Origin: Jaapia argillacea MUCL 33604
Lineage: Eukaryota; Basidiomycota; Agaricomycetes; Jaapiales; Jaapiaceae
Assembly (NCBI GenBank): GCA_000697665.1
Contig: KL197729.1
Span: 390,121 to 454,120 of the forward strand
Direction: 5' to 3'
DNA: 64,000 nucleotides
Shown here: positions 23,921-35,634 of the stretch, in pieces
How the letters are laid out: each line of letters begins with the position of its first letter
Numbering within the stretch: the first letter of the stretch is position 1
Made by a program: the position numbers and the translations under genes
Notes under the pieces: generated by a model
The model's database searches: none
The model's input: only the letters and a program-made list of their open reading frames with translations
Told to the model about the DNA's origin: nothing

Positions 23921-24629
23921 ACGACTCGGGGAAAGTTGACTTGTTGAAGCCGGTTTAAAATTTCAACAAAATCATCTAATATGTTCAAGATATCAGAAGA
24001 CGATCGTTCAACATAGTGAATGAATCATACCCTTCTGACGATAGGATAAAACCCGGTCAACCATTCCCGCAATATGGAGTCGAGGAACAAAGGGTTGGCA
24101 AGAATATGGGCGTGATTGTTCTGAGAAGCAGTCTTCCCTCGTGGAAAAAGGAGCCTTGTGTACTTTGAAGAACACGTCAGCCCTGCGGAGAGGCTGATAC
24201 CTATATATCGGGCAACGGGAGTGACTACGAATGCATATGGCGATGTGTTCACAAATGACGGCTAAGTTGCCATCTGTCACGTGACTCTGTCGTGGATCAG
24301 AAACGGGTCATACGCATCGTTTTGGGACCGCCGAACCTTTGAGCACTGTCTGAGTTCCACTTTCACTTGAAGGCTTCACATCGGACGGACGTCCGAGTCC
24401 ATCCTTCAAACTCAGTCCTCGCTCATATAAGTACCGTGGCCTCTGCTCGTCTTGTCGCAAAGGCAACCCACCGTTTGTAAGAAATTCACCTCGCGTTGAA
24501 GGACCAAGATACAACCCAGCCTACCTTCTACGGAAACTTTACAACGCCAGTTAAGCCAGAGGCCTCGAACAAGTCCTCGAATGGATTGTCACTACCCTAA
24601 ACCTGGTTGAACCTTGCTGATTGACCTCG
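23921..24629. other. gap of about 0.7 kb without a supported gene
   Basis: Only short reading frames without recognisable domains. It separates the unidentified gene from the SDR3 upstream block. Confidence 0.5.
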
Positions 24630-24805
24630 ACGCGCTGGCACGTGTGGACGCACATTCCTCCCTCCAGAACTTCCAGAGTACTCTGGCTGCTCTTGGCTCT
24701 CTTGGTCAGATGCACCTGGATCTCTGGGACACTTCGCTATGTAAACCAGGACATTAGCTCCACAAGCAGCCCCCAATCGACTCGTATTACTCTCTTGTTT
24801 TCCAG
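24630..24805 (+). promoter_or_regulatory. upstream block shared by all three SDR copies (copy 3)
   Basis: Third occurrence of the block described at 11470-11645, in the same order and at the same distance from the start codon. Confidence 0.5.
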
Positions 24806-26234
24806 ATGCCAACAATTGGACCATTGAAGGATCTTCCCGACCTGAAAGGCAAGGTCATCATAGTGACGGGTGGCAAGTACGTCCACCACCTCACAGTATT
24901 TCTACTGTTGTTGATCCAGAATCTCATCCTCAGTACCGGGATTGGCTTTGCCACGGTCCAGCATCTCGCACGTCTCGGAGCCAAAGTTTATCTCGCCGCT
25001 CGCAACGAAGGCAGGGCTACAGCGGCTACATCTCGTCTTCAGGCTGAAGGGCTGGGTCCCGGGAATGGCGAGGTTTTGTGGCTGAAGTTAGACTTGAGTG
25101 ATCCGAGGGTTGCGAAGCAGGGTGCAGAAGACTTCATGAAGAGTGAGGGTAGGTTGGATGTTCTCGGTGTGTCTTCTCGACTTAGAACGTGTCCCTTGAG
25201 TGTTGATCATATGTTTCCTCAGTGAACAACGCTGCTGTGTTAGTTACCTCCCTATCGACACCTTTCTGCCGTATTTATTATCCATCTCTCGCAGAGCGAT
25301 TGTACCTCTTGCCAAGTCTCAAGATGGTACGTTCTGATTTCACATCTCGTCGCCTCTCTCTTTTCACGTCGTCCTTATTCAGGTATAACAGACTCTATGA
25401 TGGTCAAGTGAGCTGAGCGGACCCTCTCCAAGATGAAGGTAGTAATACGTTGCGACACAGTCATATCGGTCCATTCGTCTTCACTCAAACTCTCCTTCCA
25501 CTCCTCATCCAAACTGCCAGTCAACCAGGAGCAGATGTCAGGATTGTGAACGTACGTCCCTCGTATTTTCTGTTCTTACGACGATCTAGGCTCCAAGGCT
25601 GACAATATTCACTTTTAGTTGACTGCAGCCGGACATCTCATGATAAAAGGCGATATCCACTTCTTGACTCTCGATGACCTGAACAAGGATTTTGAAGATA
25701 CTTTCTTCCCTCGCATGTCTCGATACGGTAAGTATCTACCTTTCGCCAAGCCATCTTCACCAGTTGGGTTGGATGATAACCTCTAACTCGACGTCGGCGT
25801 TCCCAGCATACTCGAAACTTGCCAACGTTCTCTTCACAAGAGAATTACAGAAACGTGTGGACGCAACGGGTGCGCCCATCATCGTAACATCCGTTCATCC
25901 AGGATTCATCGGAACTGGTACGTTGCATACTATCCATCATCCATGTATATATATACTCAACCAATTCTATTTAGAATCCCATATTAACATTTGGAAAAGT
26001 TTCCACATGGGTTGGTTTCCTAATCTCCTTGGTACACCTCCATCCGAAGGAGCATATAATTCCGTGTTTGCTGCGGTTTCCCCTGTAGTCCGATCAAAGC
26101 CAGCAGAGTTCAGGGGTGCATACTTGATGCCGGTGGGTAAGATTTCGAATCCCAGTAAGCTTGCGCAGAGCGATGAGCTGGCCAAAGAGTTATGGGATAC
26201 GACAGAAAGGGTGTTGAAGCATCTCGGAGTATGA
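24806..26234 (+). CDS. short-chain dehydrogenase/reductase, copy 3 (open, catalytic Ser replaced)
   Basis: Exons are 24806-24876, 24934-25166, 25223-25238, 25295-25326, 25383-25407, 25461-25551, 25619-25727, 25807-25917 and 25975-26234, giving 315 aa with no stop. The cofactor motif is T-G-G-N-T-G-I-G and Y-A-Y-S-K is kept. Where SDR1 and SDR2 read T-S-G-G-H, this copy reads T-A-A-G-H (codon 159 GCA instead of TCA), so the serine that normally polarises the substrate is alanine. The fold and cofactor binding should survive, but classic SDR turnover should not. This copy also shows which acceptor is used before N-H-I-G-P-F, because the upstream alternative AG has been lost. Confidence 0.87.
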
Positions 26235-26671
26235 CCGTTTGACCATCGATTTCATGTGTGTGGACCTAAGTAAGCTTGTGTACGTTACGAACAGTTAACC
26301 GACAATTCTGGGCTGGCTACTGGTGGGTATGGTGGCCTGAAGCTTTTGGGATTGTCATACCTTTTTGATTACGATCGAAGGGCAGAGAGTTTGGGTCCAA
26401 TTCGAACTAGCCTTTACGGTCGAATCACGCCAGCTTTAGCCTGGGGTACTCGACCTCAATGACTGCCATGGGAGACACTTCGCCATACCCAAATTGTCCC
26501 CATTGCCTTCATATGTCGACTCGGAAGTGTTATAACTTATTTGAGACTGTAATGTACAGTGGCGTACTGGTGGGGGGATTTCGCAATCTAAATCGCAACA
26601 CTGTTACTGCCCTGAGAGTGGGATAGGGCTTCCAACCTCCAGAGGTTCGGATAGAGGAGGGGCAACGTTGG

Positions 26672-28242
26672 TCAGGTTCGAGAAGAGGGGCGTCGTATGT
26701 CGATACTGTCACTGAGTCCCAACATGACGATCAAGAGAGTAGGAGTTATTCCCTAGATAAATTTGAACATGCCACTGATCAGTTCATGGACCGAGTGTTG
26801 TTAAGGACTCCCTACTGTGAGTTGGTTTACGATAGCGTCAGGGATGAACTATGATAAATATCTTCCTCTGTAACTGTTAGTACATTGCGAAACTAGGGTG
26901 TGAGTTTACATACATCATCGGGGAGTACATACATAAATGCGAGTCGGGTGATGATCGACATCGTATAAATCCCACCGGACTCAACACTGGTGATGATCAT
27001 CGTCAGTGAGGGATAAGTCGACAATGGTATGAGAACCTACATCATCGTCAAAACCCGATAGTATTTCCTAGTCGCCCTCCCTCCGAGAGCCCTAGACAAA
27101 CCGACCGTAATCCACCAGATGCGATAGGCTTTATTGTAGTTCTATTATTGACAATAGCACTAAAACCGATGAGAGAGCGTACCGATAAGGGCAGTGGTTA
27201 GAACATTCGTGGTTGTTATTAGTGCACTTTCGATTGAGAGGGCTGTGAGATCTAAAGCCTCGAGAGTCACCCATTTCGGAGGTGGTGTAGTTTCACTGAG
27301 CGGCGCGTGTAGTCGGATTAAATATGTTTGGGAAGTGGCATAAGTATGCAAAAGGCCGCACACTAAAGGGATCGTGAGTGTGTTCTCGAACGTGCAAGAA
27401 ATGGAGGATGCACACCAACTGTACCCAGGAGAGTGGTAGTAGGGATGACGATGACCCAGAAACGGGGTTTCCAGAGGACGAAGGCTCGATAAATCTACTT
27501 TGGGGTTCAGATCCAGCTCGGTGGCAAGCATCACCCAACCACTCACTAGGAGTCCGTCTGCCATCAGTCTAAGCGACCTCTCGACGTGAGAAGGCAGGCT
27601 GATCGACGCAGCGACCAAACACGCACTGATTCACTATGCCTCCTGCATCAACTATCATCCAAAGTATGTCTTGGAGTTCAATTTGATTGACACGGCTCTC
27701 TGTGTCCCCATCACACCCAAGACAGACGCCCCCAGTGCAAAACGTATTTGCAACGATTTCTGGGGTATATAATAAGGTGGCAAAATCGAGGAGCGCTTGG
27801 ATGGTGCAGACCACAAACACGGAGGCGGCCAATGTAAGCAAGTACTTGTTTGGGCGAGTGTAGGCGCAGATATACGCGGATCCGAGGAATAACGGAAGGT
27901 AGGAACCTTCATTGTGTTAGCTTGGTAGTTGCAAGTTCCTGCAACAAGGATAAACCAACCATATAGGAGGCCTTCAATCTACAATCAAATGCCGTCAATT
28001 TACATAGAGGACAAGGTATTGGATGTTGCTTACCCATAGGCAAGTCAAAATGGCCTATCGAACAGTATGTAGAAATAAGCAGGGCTTGATGAGGATAGAA
28101 GACAAGAAACCGGAAAGAACTGACACGATAATTCCTCTCACCACACATGATGAGAACAACGAGACTCTCAGCGAAGGCAAAGTCCCAGTCGGAGAATAAG
28201 AGTATTCACAAGATGAAGGTAGCGGGACTTGGTGAATGTCAT
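26672..28242 (-). CDS. seven-transmembrane-type protein of the R-I-W-W family, copy 3
   Basis: It closely matches copy 2: P-L-F-L-G-S-A-Y-I-C-A-Y near 27885, T-G-G-V-C-L-G-C-D-G-D near 27720, A-D-G-L-L joined by a short intron (GTGAGT..GTAG) to I-Y-R-A-F-V-L-W near 27490, further membrane segments to about 27180, and Y-R-I-W-W-I-T near 27110. The last exon starts G-I-T-P-T-L-L-I-V-M-L-G-L but lacks one base relative to copy 2 near 26695. The C-terminal tail is therefore in another frame and stops at 26672, about 30 codons early. The core is intact, so it may still work. The proposed ATG at 28242 is uncertain for the same reason as in copy 2. Confidence 0.62.
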
Positions 28243-28573
28243 GGTGAAGTCGAGTTCATTGTTAGAGACGATACGACAGTATGATGTTCTCGTCAGGGTT
28301 TTGCCGGAAAGCCAAGTTTGCCAACTTGCCACGGGCGTTGACGGCATCAAAGAAGTCATCACACACGAGACGAAGGAGGGAAAATGGATGGCAGGGGCTT
28401 CGACAGCATCGAAGAAGTCGCCGTCAATGCAACACACACATACACACATAACGTATTTTGGCGCTACGGAGGAAGAGCAGGTTAGCCAGCAAGATGGTAT
28501 CATAGCCACTATGGACCGCCTGTATCACACATAGCACACAATACGGACCATACCCTATCATAGGCGCAGAACC

Positions 28574-30434
28574 CTAATGGACGATAACCTCCCCCACATC
28601 CCCAACCAACCTCTTCTGCTTCTTCTCGCCCTCTCCCCGCTCGTTCCCCTTCCCCGGTTCAACATGCTCAACCTCCATCTTCCGTCGAGGTATACCCTCC
28701 ATCCCTTTCCCCGTATCAACGTCCAAGTGACCTTCAAAGAATTTCATCGTAAGAGTACCACTGATGTCAAGCAAGAGTTTCGCGGATTTGGAGTTGGGAG
28801 CGAGGAGGGGAAAGTCGGAGAACGATGTATGCTCGGCGCGGACTAGAATGTCAGAAACCAAAGAGTTAGAAATCTGCACAAACGTAGACGATGAGGGGAG
28901 AAACGTACTGAGCGTTATGATGGGCGCATCGCCCCAACCCTTGGCGATAGCCTGTAACCTTGCGAAATGATCGGTCCAGAGTGTGAACCCCTCGGAGTTG
29001 AGAATCAACATAGGAATGACCGCGTCGTTGATGGTCTCGGATGATCGATTGGTCGAAGATGAAAGACGAGGAGAATACGGGGTAGGGCCAGGAGACGGAA
29101 GAGGCTCGAGCCATGGATCATGCACGACTGCTTTCGAGATAGGTATCCTGGCATAGCCGTCTGGAGCAGGAGACGATAGTAAGCTAAGCTGCCAGAAGGA
29201 ACGTATGAGAGTTGGATAAAAGAAGTGCAAGTAGGAACAAACGAACAACGGTGGCACCTCCAAACGAATGTCCTGTGAGGGTGACATCTTCCTCGCACCT
29301 CACCTCAGTCCCTCCACACCCGTTCCTCCATTCGTTCCAATCGAAAACACCCTTACCCCCATACCAACAACATTCACCGCCCTTCTTCTTCGCCGGAGTC
29401 TCGTGGTCATCACCACCCATTTCCTTGCCATCTTTGTCCAGCACAAACAATTCACCACGATCTCCAGTTTGTATGAATTTTTTGAAAGCATTGTAGCCCA
29501 AATATATCTCCTTTCTTCGGAACTCGAGTTGATCGAGGCGGAGGGCGAATGGGTTGGAGGGTTTGCCATTTGGCCACCTGTTGATGGTAGAGACTTCGGT
29601 TTGGCGCTCGAAGAGTAAGATGGGGATGGATGGGAACATACGTGACATCTTCTGGCTGGGTATAAAGTTTCGCCTTGACTTTCCCTGTATCGGGATTTTT
29701 GGGCATAACTGCGGGGGAGGTACCATCTCGGTGCTCGAAGGCGATGACTACGCGTCCCGAAGATGCCACGCGAGTACATAGGTTACTGCGACGCACGAGG
29801 TTGGACGATGAGATGGGTATAAAGTGGAAGGAATAGAGAGGTACCGACCTGTACGTCGTACGAGAACCGCCCAGACCATGTGAAAAGATAACCAAGGGCC
29901 ACGGTTTGGCTCCGTTTGTTTCTGGCTCTCCTTGGTTGAGTGATGTACGAAGTTCTGCGTTGTTCGGGTTCAGCAGAGGCGCATTCGGATAGATAGGAAC
30001 CTATGAAGCTCGCAGATGAGTGGGAGTGTGAGAGAGGAGATAACGCGACTCACCTTGATCGTCCGACCATACAGATACAACAGAGGGTATAAAGAAGCCG
30101 AGATGAAGCCCTTGACACCCAAGAAGTGCTCATACCCCTTCAGAGTCTTGTCAACGGGTCTAATCGATTGCGTCAACATCGTTGGGTAAATAGGCAGGCA
30201 AAACGCGTACCGAACAAGCCAATCGAGCCCCTTCTTCGAGTTGTTGTCAACAACAGCAGGATAGTACACGGTGAACGCGACTTCTTCCAAGGTAAGCGTG
30301 GGCTCCAATTGCGATTGACCATCAACATGAACCTGGCGCTGCGAGTCGCCGATCGTCGACGTTGGTCGAACAGGTAAGACAAATGTCGTGGCTCCGACTG
30401 GGTATTGGCCTGATGGAGATGATAGATTCACCAT
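28574..30434 (-). CDS. PAF-acetylhydrolase-like lipase, copy 4 (intact, 501 aa)
   Basis: An alpha/beta hydrolase of the platelet-activating-factor acetylhydrolase (isoform II) family, expected to cleave short or oxidised acyl chains from phospholipids. Exons, 5' to 3' on the minus strand, are 30211-30434, 30054-30159, 29849-30000, 29642-29785, 29247-29577, 28909-29188 and 28574-28842; all phases close. Seen in order are F-S-H-G-L-G-G-S-R (oxyanion region), F-E-H-R-D-G-T-S-P, the nucleophile motif G-H-S-F-G-G (Ser313), H-D-P-W-L-E-P-L (Asp343) and A-E-H-T-S-F (His417), matching the Ser/Asp/His triad of the family. The first intron is 51 bp and in frame, but copy 3 has 50 bp there, which supports it as a true intron. 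No clear signal peptide. It is the only intact lipase of four. Confidence 0.9.
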
Positions 30435-31647
30435 GTGTGGACGAGTTCAGTGAGTTGTGGGTTTTGTGAGGTTTTGATTGTCGAGAACAAGGGATACTGG
30501 CGGTACATTTTGTTCATACGCAGTTTGGGCGATAGACAGGTCGTTGCCAGACGTCACTTCACTGCTGCACCACATCATCTATCCCAGTCATCTTGAACAA
30601 ATTCCCAAAGGCTCCAATTGTCGTCGAGGATCGATGCCATGCGAAGGGTGAGTATTGGGCGAACAAGGGTTGATGGAAGGAATTTGCAAATTGCCCTGCA
30701 TGTTCATCCGATCTGCCATCATACAGAACTGCAGGACGTCAAACACCACTTGAACGCCCGGCGTACGACTTTGAATAGCTCTGAAACAACACTGCAATCT
30801 TGTTGTCATGCTATCCAATGGCTGCGAACAAGCTTGCCAGCTTCTCGAAGACTACTTCGGCAGGGTCAGATTCTGAGCATGGGGCTGGACAAAGGTGGCA
30901 TGGCTTCCTCCGCTTTCCTTGGCGCACCTAGGGTTGCATTGCAGTCACGGTGGCCCATGCTGCCCAATGTGAAGGACTCGGAGAGGCGAGGCCCCGGCGT
31001 CGACCAGCAGTGTTTAAGCAACTTCGATCATTCCGTTGATCTTGCGGACCTTTCTCAGCCATTCGCCTTTTCTCGCCACCCTGCGCTGGTCTGACAGCTG
31101 CGTTTCCATTGGGTATAATCACAACATACCTACTCGAATTCAATGTGCCCCACACCCGAGGCGCTGAGCCTGAAGGGCATCCGACGCCGAAGTCCGTGCT
31201 GGGTGCGCTTTCAGGGTTGGGCGGGCACTCTTCTTTGCTCTGTGTGTGAGTCTTTCGCTCCTGGAAAACCACCTGTTATCAACTGATAGTAGATTTATGG
31301 ACGAGCTCGGCGCCTGAATCACTTCACATTCCTAACTCGAAGGTCCACCAGCCCGTGTTGCGATGATCAAGCTTTCCACGCCAGCGGTCGCTCGGTTTTC
31401 TGCCATTCCCTTCATAGCCTCACAGCTATTCCACTACAAAGTGCCCTGAATATACCTCTACGACCGAGTTTGTTTCCTTGCTTTGTTCTGTCTGTGCACC
31501 CATGGATCAAATTCGTTCATCAATCTCGTCTCGAGCCATGGATTTTATACCTCTCTATGACAGTGCATTGCTCAGTATCTGCCTCCTTATAACGATATCG
31601 TATCGTGGTTGAGTAGTACCACCGCTACCCCGCTCATAGCCTTTGAC
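30435..31647. other. 1.2-kb gap, no supported gene
   Basis: The first 250 bases are the upstream region of the lipase and align with the flanks of the 1.3-kb insertion at 10.07 kb. A 158-codon open stretch on the plus strand (30618-31094) lacks an ATG start and any domain signature, so I do not call it. The rest should hold the promoter of the zinc-finger gene at 31648. Confidence 0.5.
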
Positions 31648-32619
31648 ATGTCATCACCTAACTCTCCCCGTTTCACCATGCCCGACTACGGCCAGAGTTC
31701 CTCGTCCAACCACCATCGTGTCCAACCCATGTCCCCCGGCATGCTTCCCCCGCCTCCAACCTTTCCGGGTTCTTATGTTGCTCCCTATCCATATACCGTC
31801 GTTGATCTACAACCGCAAAGTTCGAACCACCATCATCACCGAGACCCCTTCCCTCCCCCTGTCGCACCTTTCCACAACCCTCCGAACCATGCGCCTTTTG
31901 GCTCGCCTGGTTTCCATTCAAGCCCCCGTATACTCAGTGGACCTCCTCGAGGTATCTACCTCCCTCCCTCCCCAAGGCCTATGCATCCCCAGTGGCAAGC
32001 TCCCAATCAAGAATGGAGCCCTGACCATTCGATGCACGCCTCTCCTCGTCAAGGGGATTTAAACACGCCATTCGCATCGACATCATCACCCCATCCGCCA
32101 ACTCAATTCCAACAATTCGCCCTCCCACAACATCCACCCCCTCACAACCGTCACCCTCCGCATCAGTTCTCCCCACATCCATACCCTCCAGATGACGATT
32201 TCCACTCTATCGACGGGCGCAGTTCTCACCCATACCCTTCAAGCCCGTTCATCGATAACAGATACATGTCTCCTCCCATGTCGTACAATCCCAACGCCCC
32301 TTCATCCTCCCAGGCTCCTCGACCTGTCGGCTCCGAAGCTGGAGTCAGAGCGAGCCATGACCGGAGGAAGGAAAAAGGTCCCTACACGCATATCTGCGCG
32401 ATGTGTGGGAGGGATTTTACGAGGAAGCAGAATCTTGAAGGTTAGTACCCCAATTGTTCCTGAATCTGAACATCAATATGATATCTGATGTTATACCTCA
32501 TTCTAGTTCATATTCGCGCCCATAACGACGACCGACCGGAGGTGTGCTCTCTTCAATGCGGTCGTGCTTTTAGGACCAAGAGTGATCGTAGGCGTCATGA
32601 GAAGAGATCCAAACATTAG
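31648..32619 (+). CDS. C2H2 zinc-finger protein, 301 aa
   Basis: Two exons, 31648-32440 and 32507-32619. The N-terminal 240 residues are rich in Pro, His and Ser, without a folded domain. A basic patch (D-R-R-K-E-K) leads into finger 1, C-A-M-C-G-R-D-F-T-R-K-Q-N-L-E-V-H-I-R-A-H, with canonical spacing. Finger 2 (V-C-S-L-Q-C..H-E-K-R-S-K-H) has C-x3-C and H-x5-H, both wider than normal. The phase-1 intron splits finger 1 directly after N-L-E. A predicted nuclear regulator. It is divergent from the A and B families of the array and lies next to the GH127 gene, pointing tail to tail with it. Confidence 0.88.
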
Positions 32620-33048
32620 GTACGTATAAGACTTTTCGTCCCCCCGCTCTCTCATTTTTCTCTATGTTGATGATTATTCGAACTCTTTTGAATTCAGAAG
32701 TACTGTCGGCTCACAATCAACTCTGGCGAATCGTAGATTCATTCGTGTATTTTTACTACCACGCCATCATGAGGACGTTCATCACTAGTTCAATGCTTAC
32801 TGTATTCCGCCATTATGTATTAGTTTCTCTTCACTGCCTTATCTGCGAGCCACCCGTTCTGAGTTTGAGACAGGCCTCGCTCGACGAGCCTTGAAAGCGG
32901 TCAATCATCATCCAATTCTACCGTACATTTCTAAGCCTTCATCACGATCCACTAACACTACCGACACTGATTGGGGGAGGTCGGTTGAGCAGTGACGAGT
33001 CTATGCAAAGTAAATTTCGCGAGGCAGGATCCGTAGCTTACACCCGGC

Positions 33049-35634
33049 TCAAGCCAACGGCAGCCACACCCTCATGGTGCTCAAACCCCGGTTTGCCCAG
33101 AGCAATATCGGAATGAGAGTCAACTCCACCTTTCGTCTATCCTCCTCACCACACTCCAACCACACTGTCGTCCTCAATTTGACATATTCAACCCCCCAAC
33201 GCTTGAAAGATTCCTTATCTACCACTTCTTCCCATGGCGAACCTTCATCCACCCTGATCGCGCGTAAATCAGGTATGTGAGGATTGTCGATTGACTCTGC
33301 GCAGTAGATGAAGGGACCACGGGCCAGAGAGATGTGGCGGAAGTTGGCCAGGTCAAGCGGATGTGGATGGATGGTCCTGGGTTGGTACTCGAACTGAACG
33401 GAGACAGTGACTCGCGATGCGGAGACGTCGCAAAATGACGAACAGGTGAGAACTTGAGTGTATTCACTCTGTTCCTGCATAACCGGTGTGTCATCTATAG
33501 CGATCTAAGGAGAAAAAGCTGATTTTGAGTGAAAACACGGGAAGCTGCATATATGGACTCACGTCAAAGCGACGAACACCTTCAGGTTTCCTCAAGACGA
33601 CTTTCAACTTCCCAACCTCTCCAGGAGCCCCTTCGATGAGTAGAGATGTGCCACCGAACCAAGGCCCTTTGCTCTTCTGTGTAATCCGCAAGACTGACCC
33701 ACATGACAGGGTGATTGTGGCGCTCGACGATAGGTACATGTTCACATATAATGTGTCTCCATCGGGGGAGAAAGTATAGATGTACTTCTCCAACGATGTG
33801 AGTAACCTAGCAACCTAGTCGTCGATGAGCAATTCATTAAGAGGAGCGATAGAATCGAGACCCTCACATTGGGCGGACAACAAGCCACCTCAAACCATTC
33901 GCTCCTTTTCAATCCTTCTTCCACGACCGCAAGGGGGTTATCATAGAACCAACTTCTCCCGTCCAAACCCATACCGACCAAAACTCCGTTATACAGCGCC
34001 CTCTCCAGTACTTGAGCGTATTTTGATTCCAGGGGTTCCAGAAGGAGCATTTGATGCGCGAAGAAAACCAGGCCTATCGACGCGCACGTTTCAAGGTATC
34101 CTAAGGCACAGTAATCGGTGAACTCGACAGTACCTTTTCACACATCGATCAGAAACTTACCACTCTCGTTGGGTAGGTAGTAGTCTGGTCCGAACCCTTC
34201 CCATTCACCGATTGCTCCCAGACCACCCTACGAACAGACCGCTCACATCGTATCTTTAGCAGACACTCATAACGACGCACGGTGATGTACATCTTCCTTT
34301 CCATGACAGAGGTCCACAGCCGCTTTGCCGCGATATGCAAGCTCTCGTCTTTCGACAATCTCGCTAAATGAGCGACTGCAGTCAGCCAGTACCTACTCAA
34401 TGAGTCAGATATCCGTTTCCACAGACAGAGACAATGAGGAAGGACACACATCGCTCTGACGGAATGTCCTTGGATGCCGTCTTCTTGGATTGCTACTTCG
34501 CGTACAGGAAGGTCAGCCTGGAAGTACTCGAACCGACGTCCTCCCTTCCTCATCGGGCCAACGAAGGGATCTTCATTACGACGTTTGGCTTCGATATCGT
34601 AGTAGTGATCACCGTGTGGATGCACTTGACCTCGCTCTTCGATGAAGAAAGTCGCTAGGTCTAACAACATCTCGTTGCCGTCAGTCTCCTCATATGCTCT
34701 GAGAAGAGCAAGTTCAAGGCACTGATGGCCTGGGTATCTGGAGCGGAACATAGGTCAGGGAAGGCGAAGGCGAGGGTAAGAGGAGGATCGAAGGGATTAC
34801 CCAGGATTTTGGCCTTCGTCAGGGCCAAATACCGATCCGATATGAGAAACGTATCTTAGGACAGGAGTTAGAAGGTGCGTGGATTGAGCTGTGCCCAGAA
34901 CTCAGTTTTGACGAAATTAGGGAGGCGAAGAAGACTCACTGTAGGAGTGGTGGGCAAGTGCAGCTTCAAGCAAATGACCAGCGCAGTACATTTCATGAGA
35001 CCATCTAGAAATATTACGAAAAGCGGTGAAGCATGAGCGCAATTCGGAAACAGAAATTCTGTCAGAAAGGAGTGAAATTTTTCAGAACCTACGCGATGTT
35101 CGTCCAGCATCTACCAGGCTCCACGACCTACGCAGCATGAATAACGGACCAATCCAAAAGGTCTGAAGGCGACGTACAGTGTAGTAACTGTTAATGTATC
35201 CATCTTCTTGCTGTGCTCCCCGAATCATATCGACGGCTTCTTCAACAAGACTTGCTAAAAATGGGTCAGGTTGGACCCGCAACGAGTGACAGGCGGCCTC
35301 AAGCCACTTGGCCATATCTGAATCCCTTGATGCAATGGCAAATCAGTGACTGCTTCGACTGCAAGACAATCCACAAACCAAAAGCGGTGGCTAAAACACA
35401 ACCCATAAGAGAAAATCAGCATTTCAGAATGTCACAACATGAGGATGGCAATCACGGTTTGTTGGGGTCGCCAGGCTTCCATTGCAGCTTCAAGCAATCC
35501 CACCGACCTGTTCTCTTCAACTGATCATAGATAAACGGAAGAGCTCCCACTCTGACAGCCTCCAGCCGTCCTGTCCAAAATGAACAAGTGATGTCAACTT
35601 TGCTCAAAGGAGTCGGATGAGGACAATCCGTCAT
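33049..35634 (-). CDS. GH127 beta-L-arabinofuranosidase (DUF1680 family)
   Basis: A multi-exon gene whose translated pieces follow the family from end to end. It starts with H-P-T-P-L-S-K-V-D-I-T and F-W-x-x-R-L-E, then S-D-M-A-K-W-L-E-A-A, D-G-Y-I-N-S-Y-Y, H-E-M-Y-C-A-G-H-L-L-E-A-A, Y-P-G-H, a V-R-E..H-S-V-R-A-M block and G-A-I-G-E-W-E-G-F-G. E-T-C-A-S near 34100 and A-C-C-P-P-N near 33870 carry the Glu and three Cys that hold the catalytic zinc in known GH127 enzymes. The C-terminus is L-T-L-I-P-x-L-L-W-A-N-R-G. The expected role is removal of L-arabinose from plant cell-wall glycans. The ATG at 35634 fits the family start. No obvious signal peptide, so it may be intracellular. Exon borders were not all fixed. 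Confidence 0.88.

Noticed and set aside
28909-29287. Reading the lipase intron between the Asp and His blocks as coding because the frame stays open in copy 4
   Set aside because: A GTACGT..CTAG intron there joins T-L to I-R-A-E-H in phase and removes sequence that is not alignable between copies, so the intron is preferred.
30618-31094. 158-codon open stretch on the plus strand between the lipase and the zinc-finger gene
   Set aside because: It lacks an ATG at its start and has no recognisable domain. Its first part is the duplicated upstream region of the lipase.
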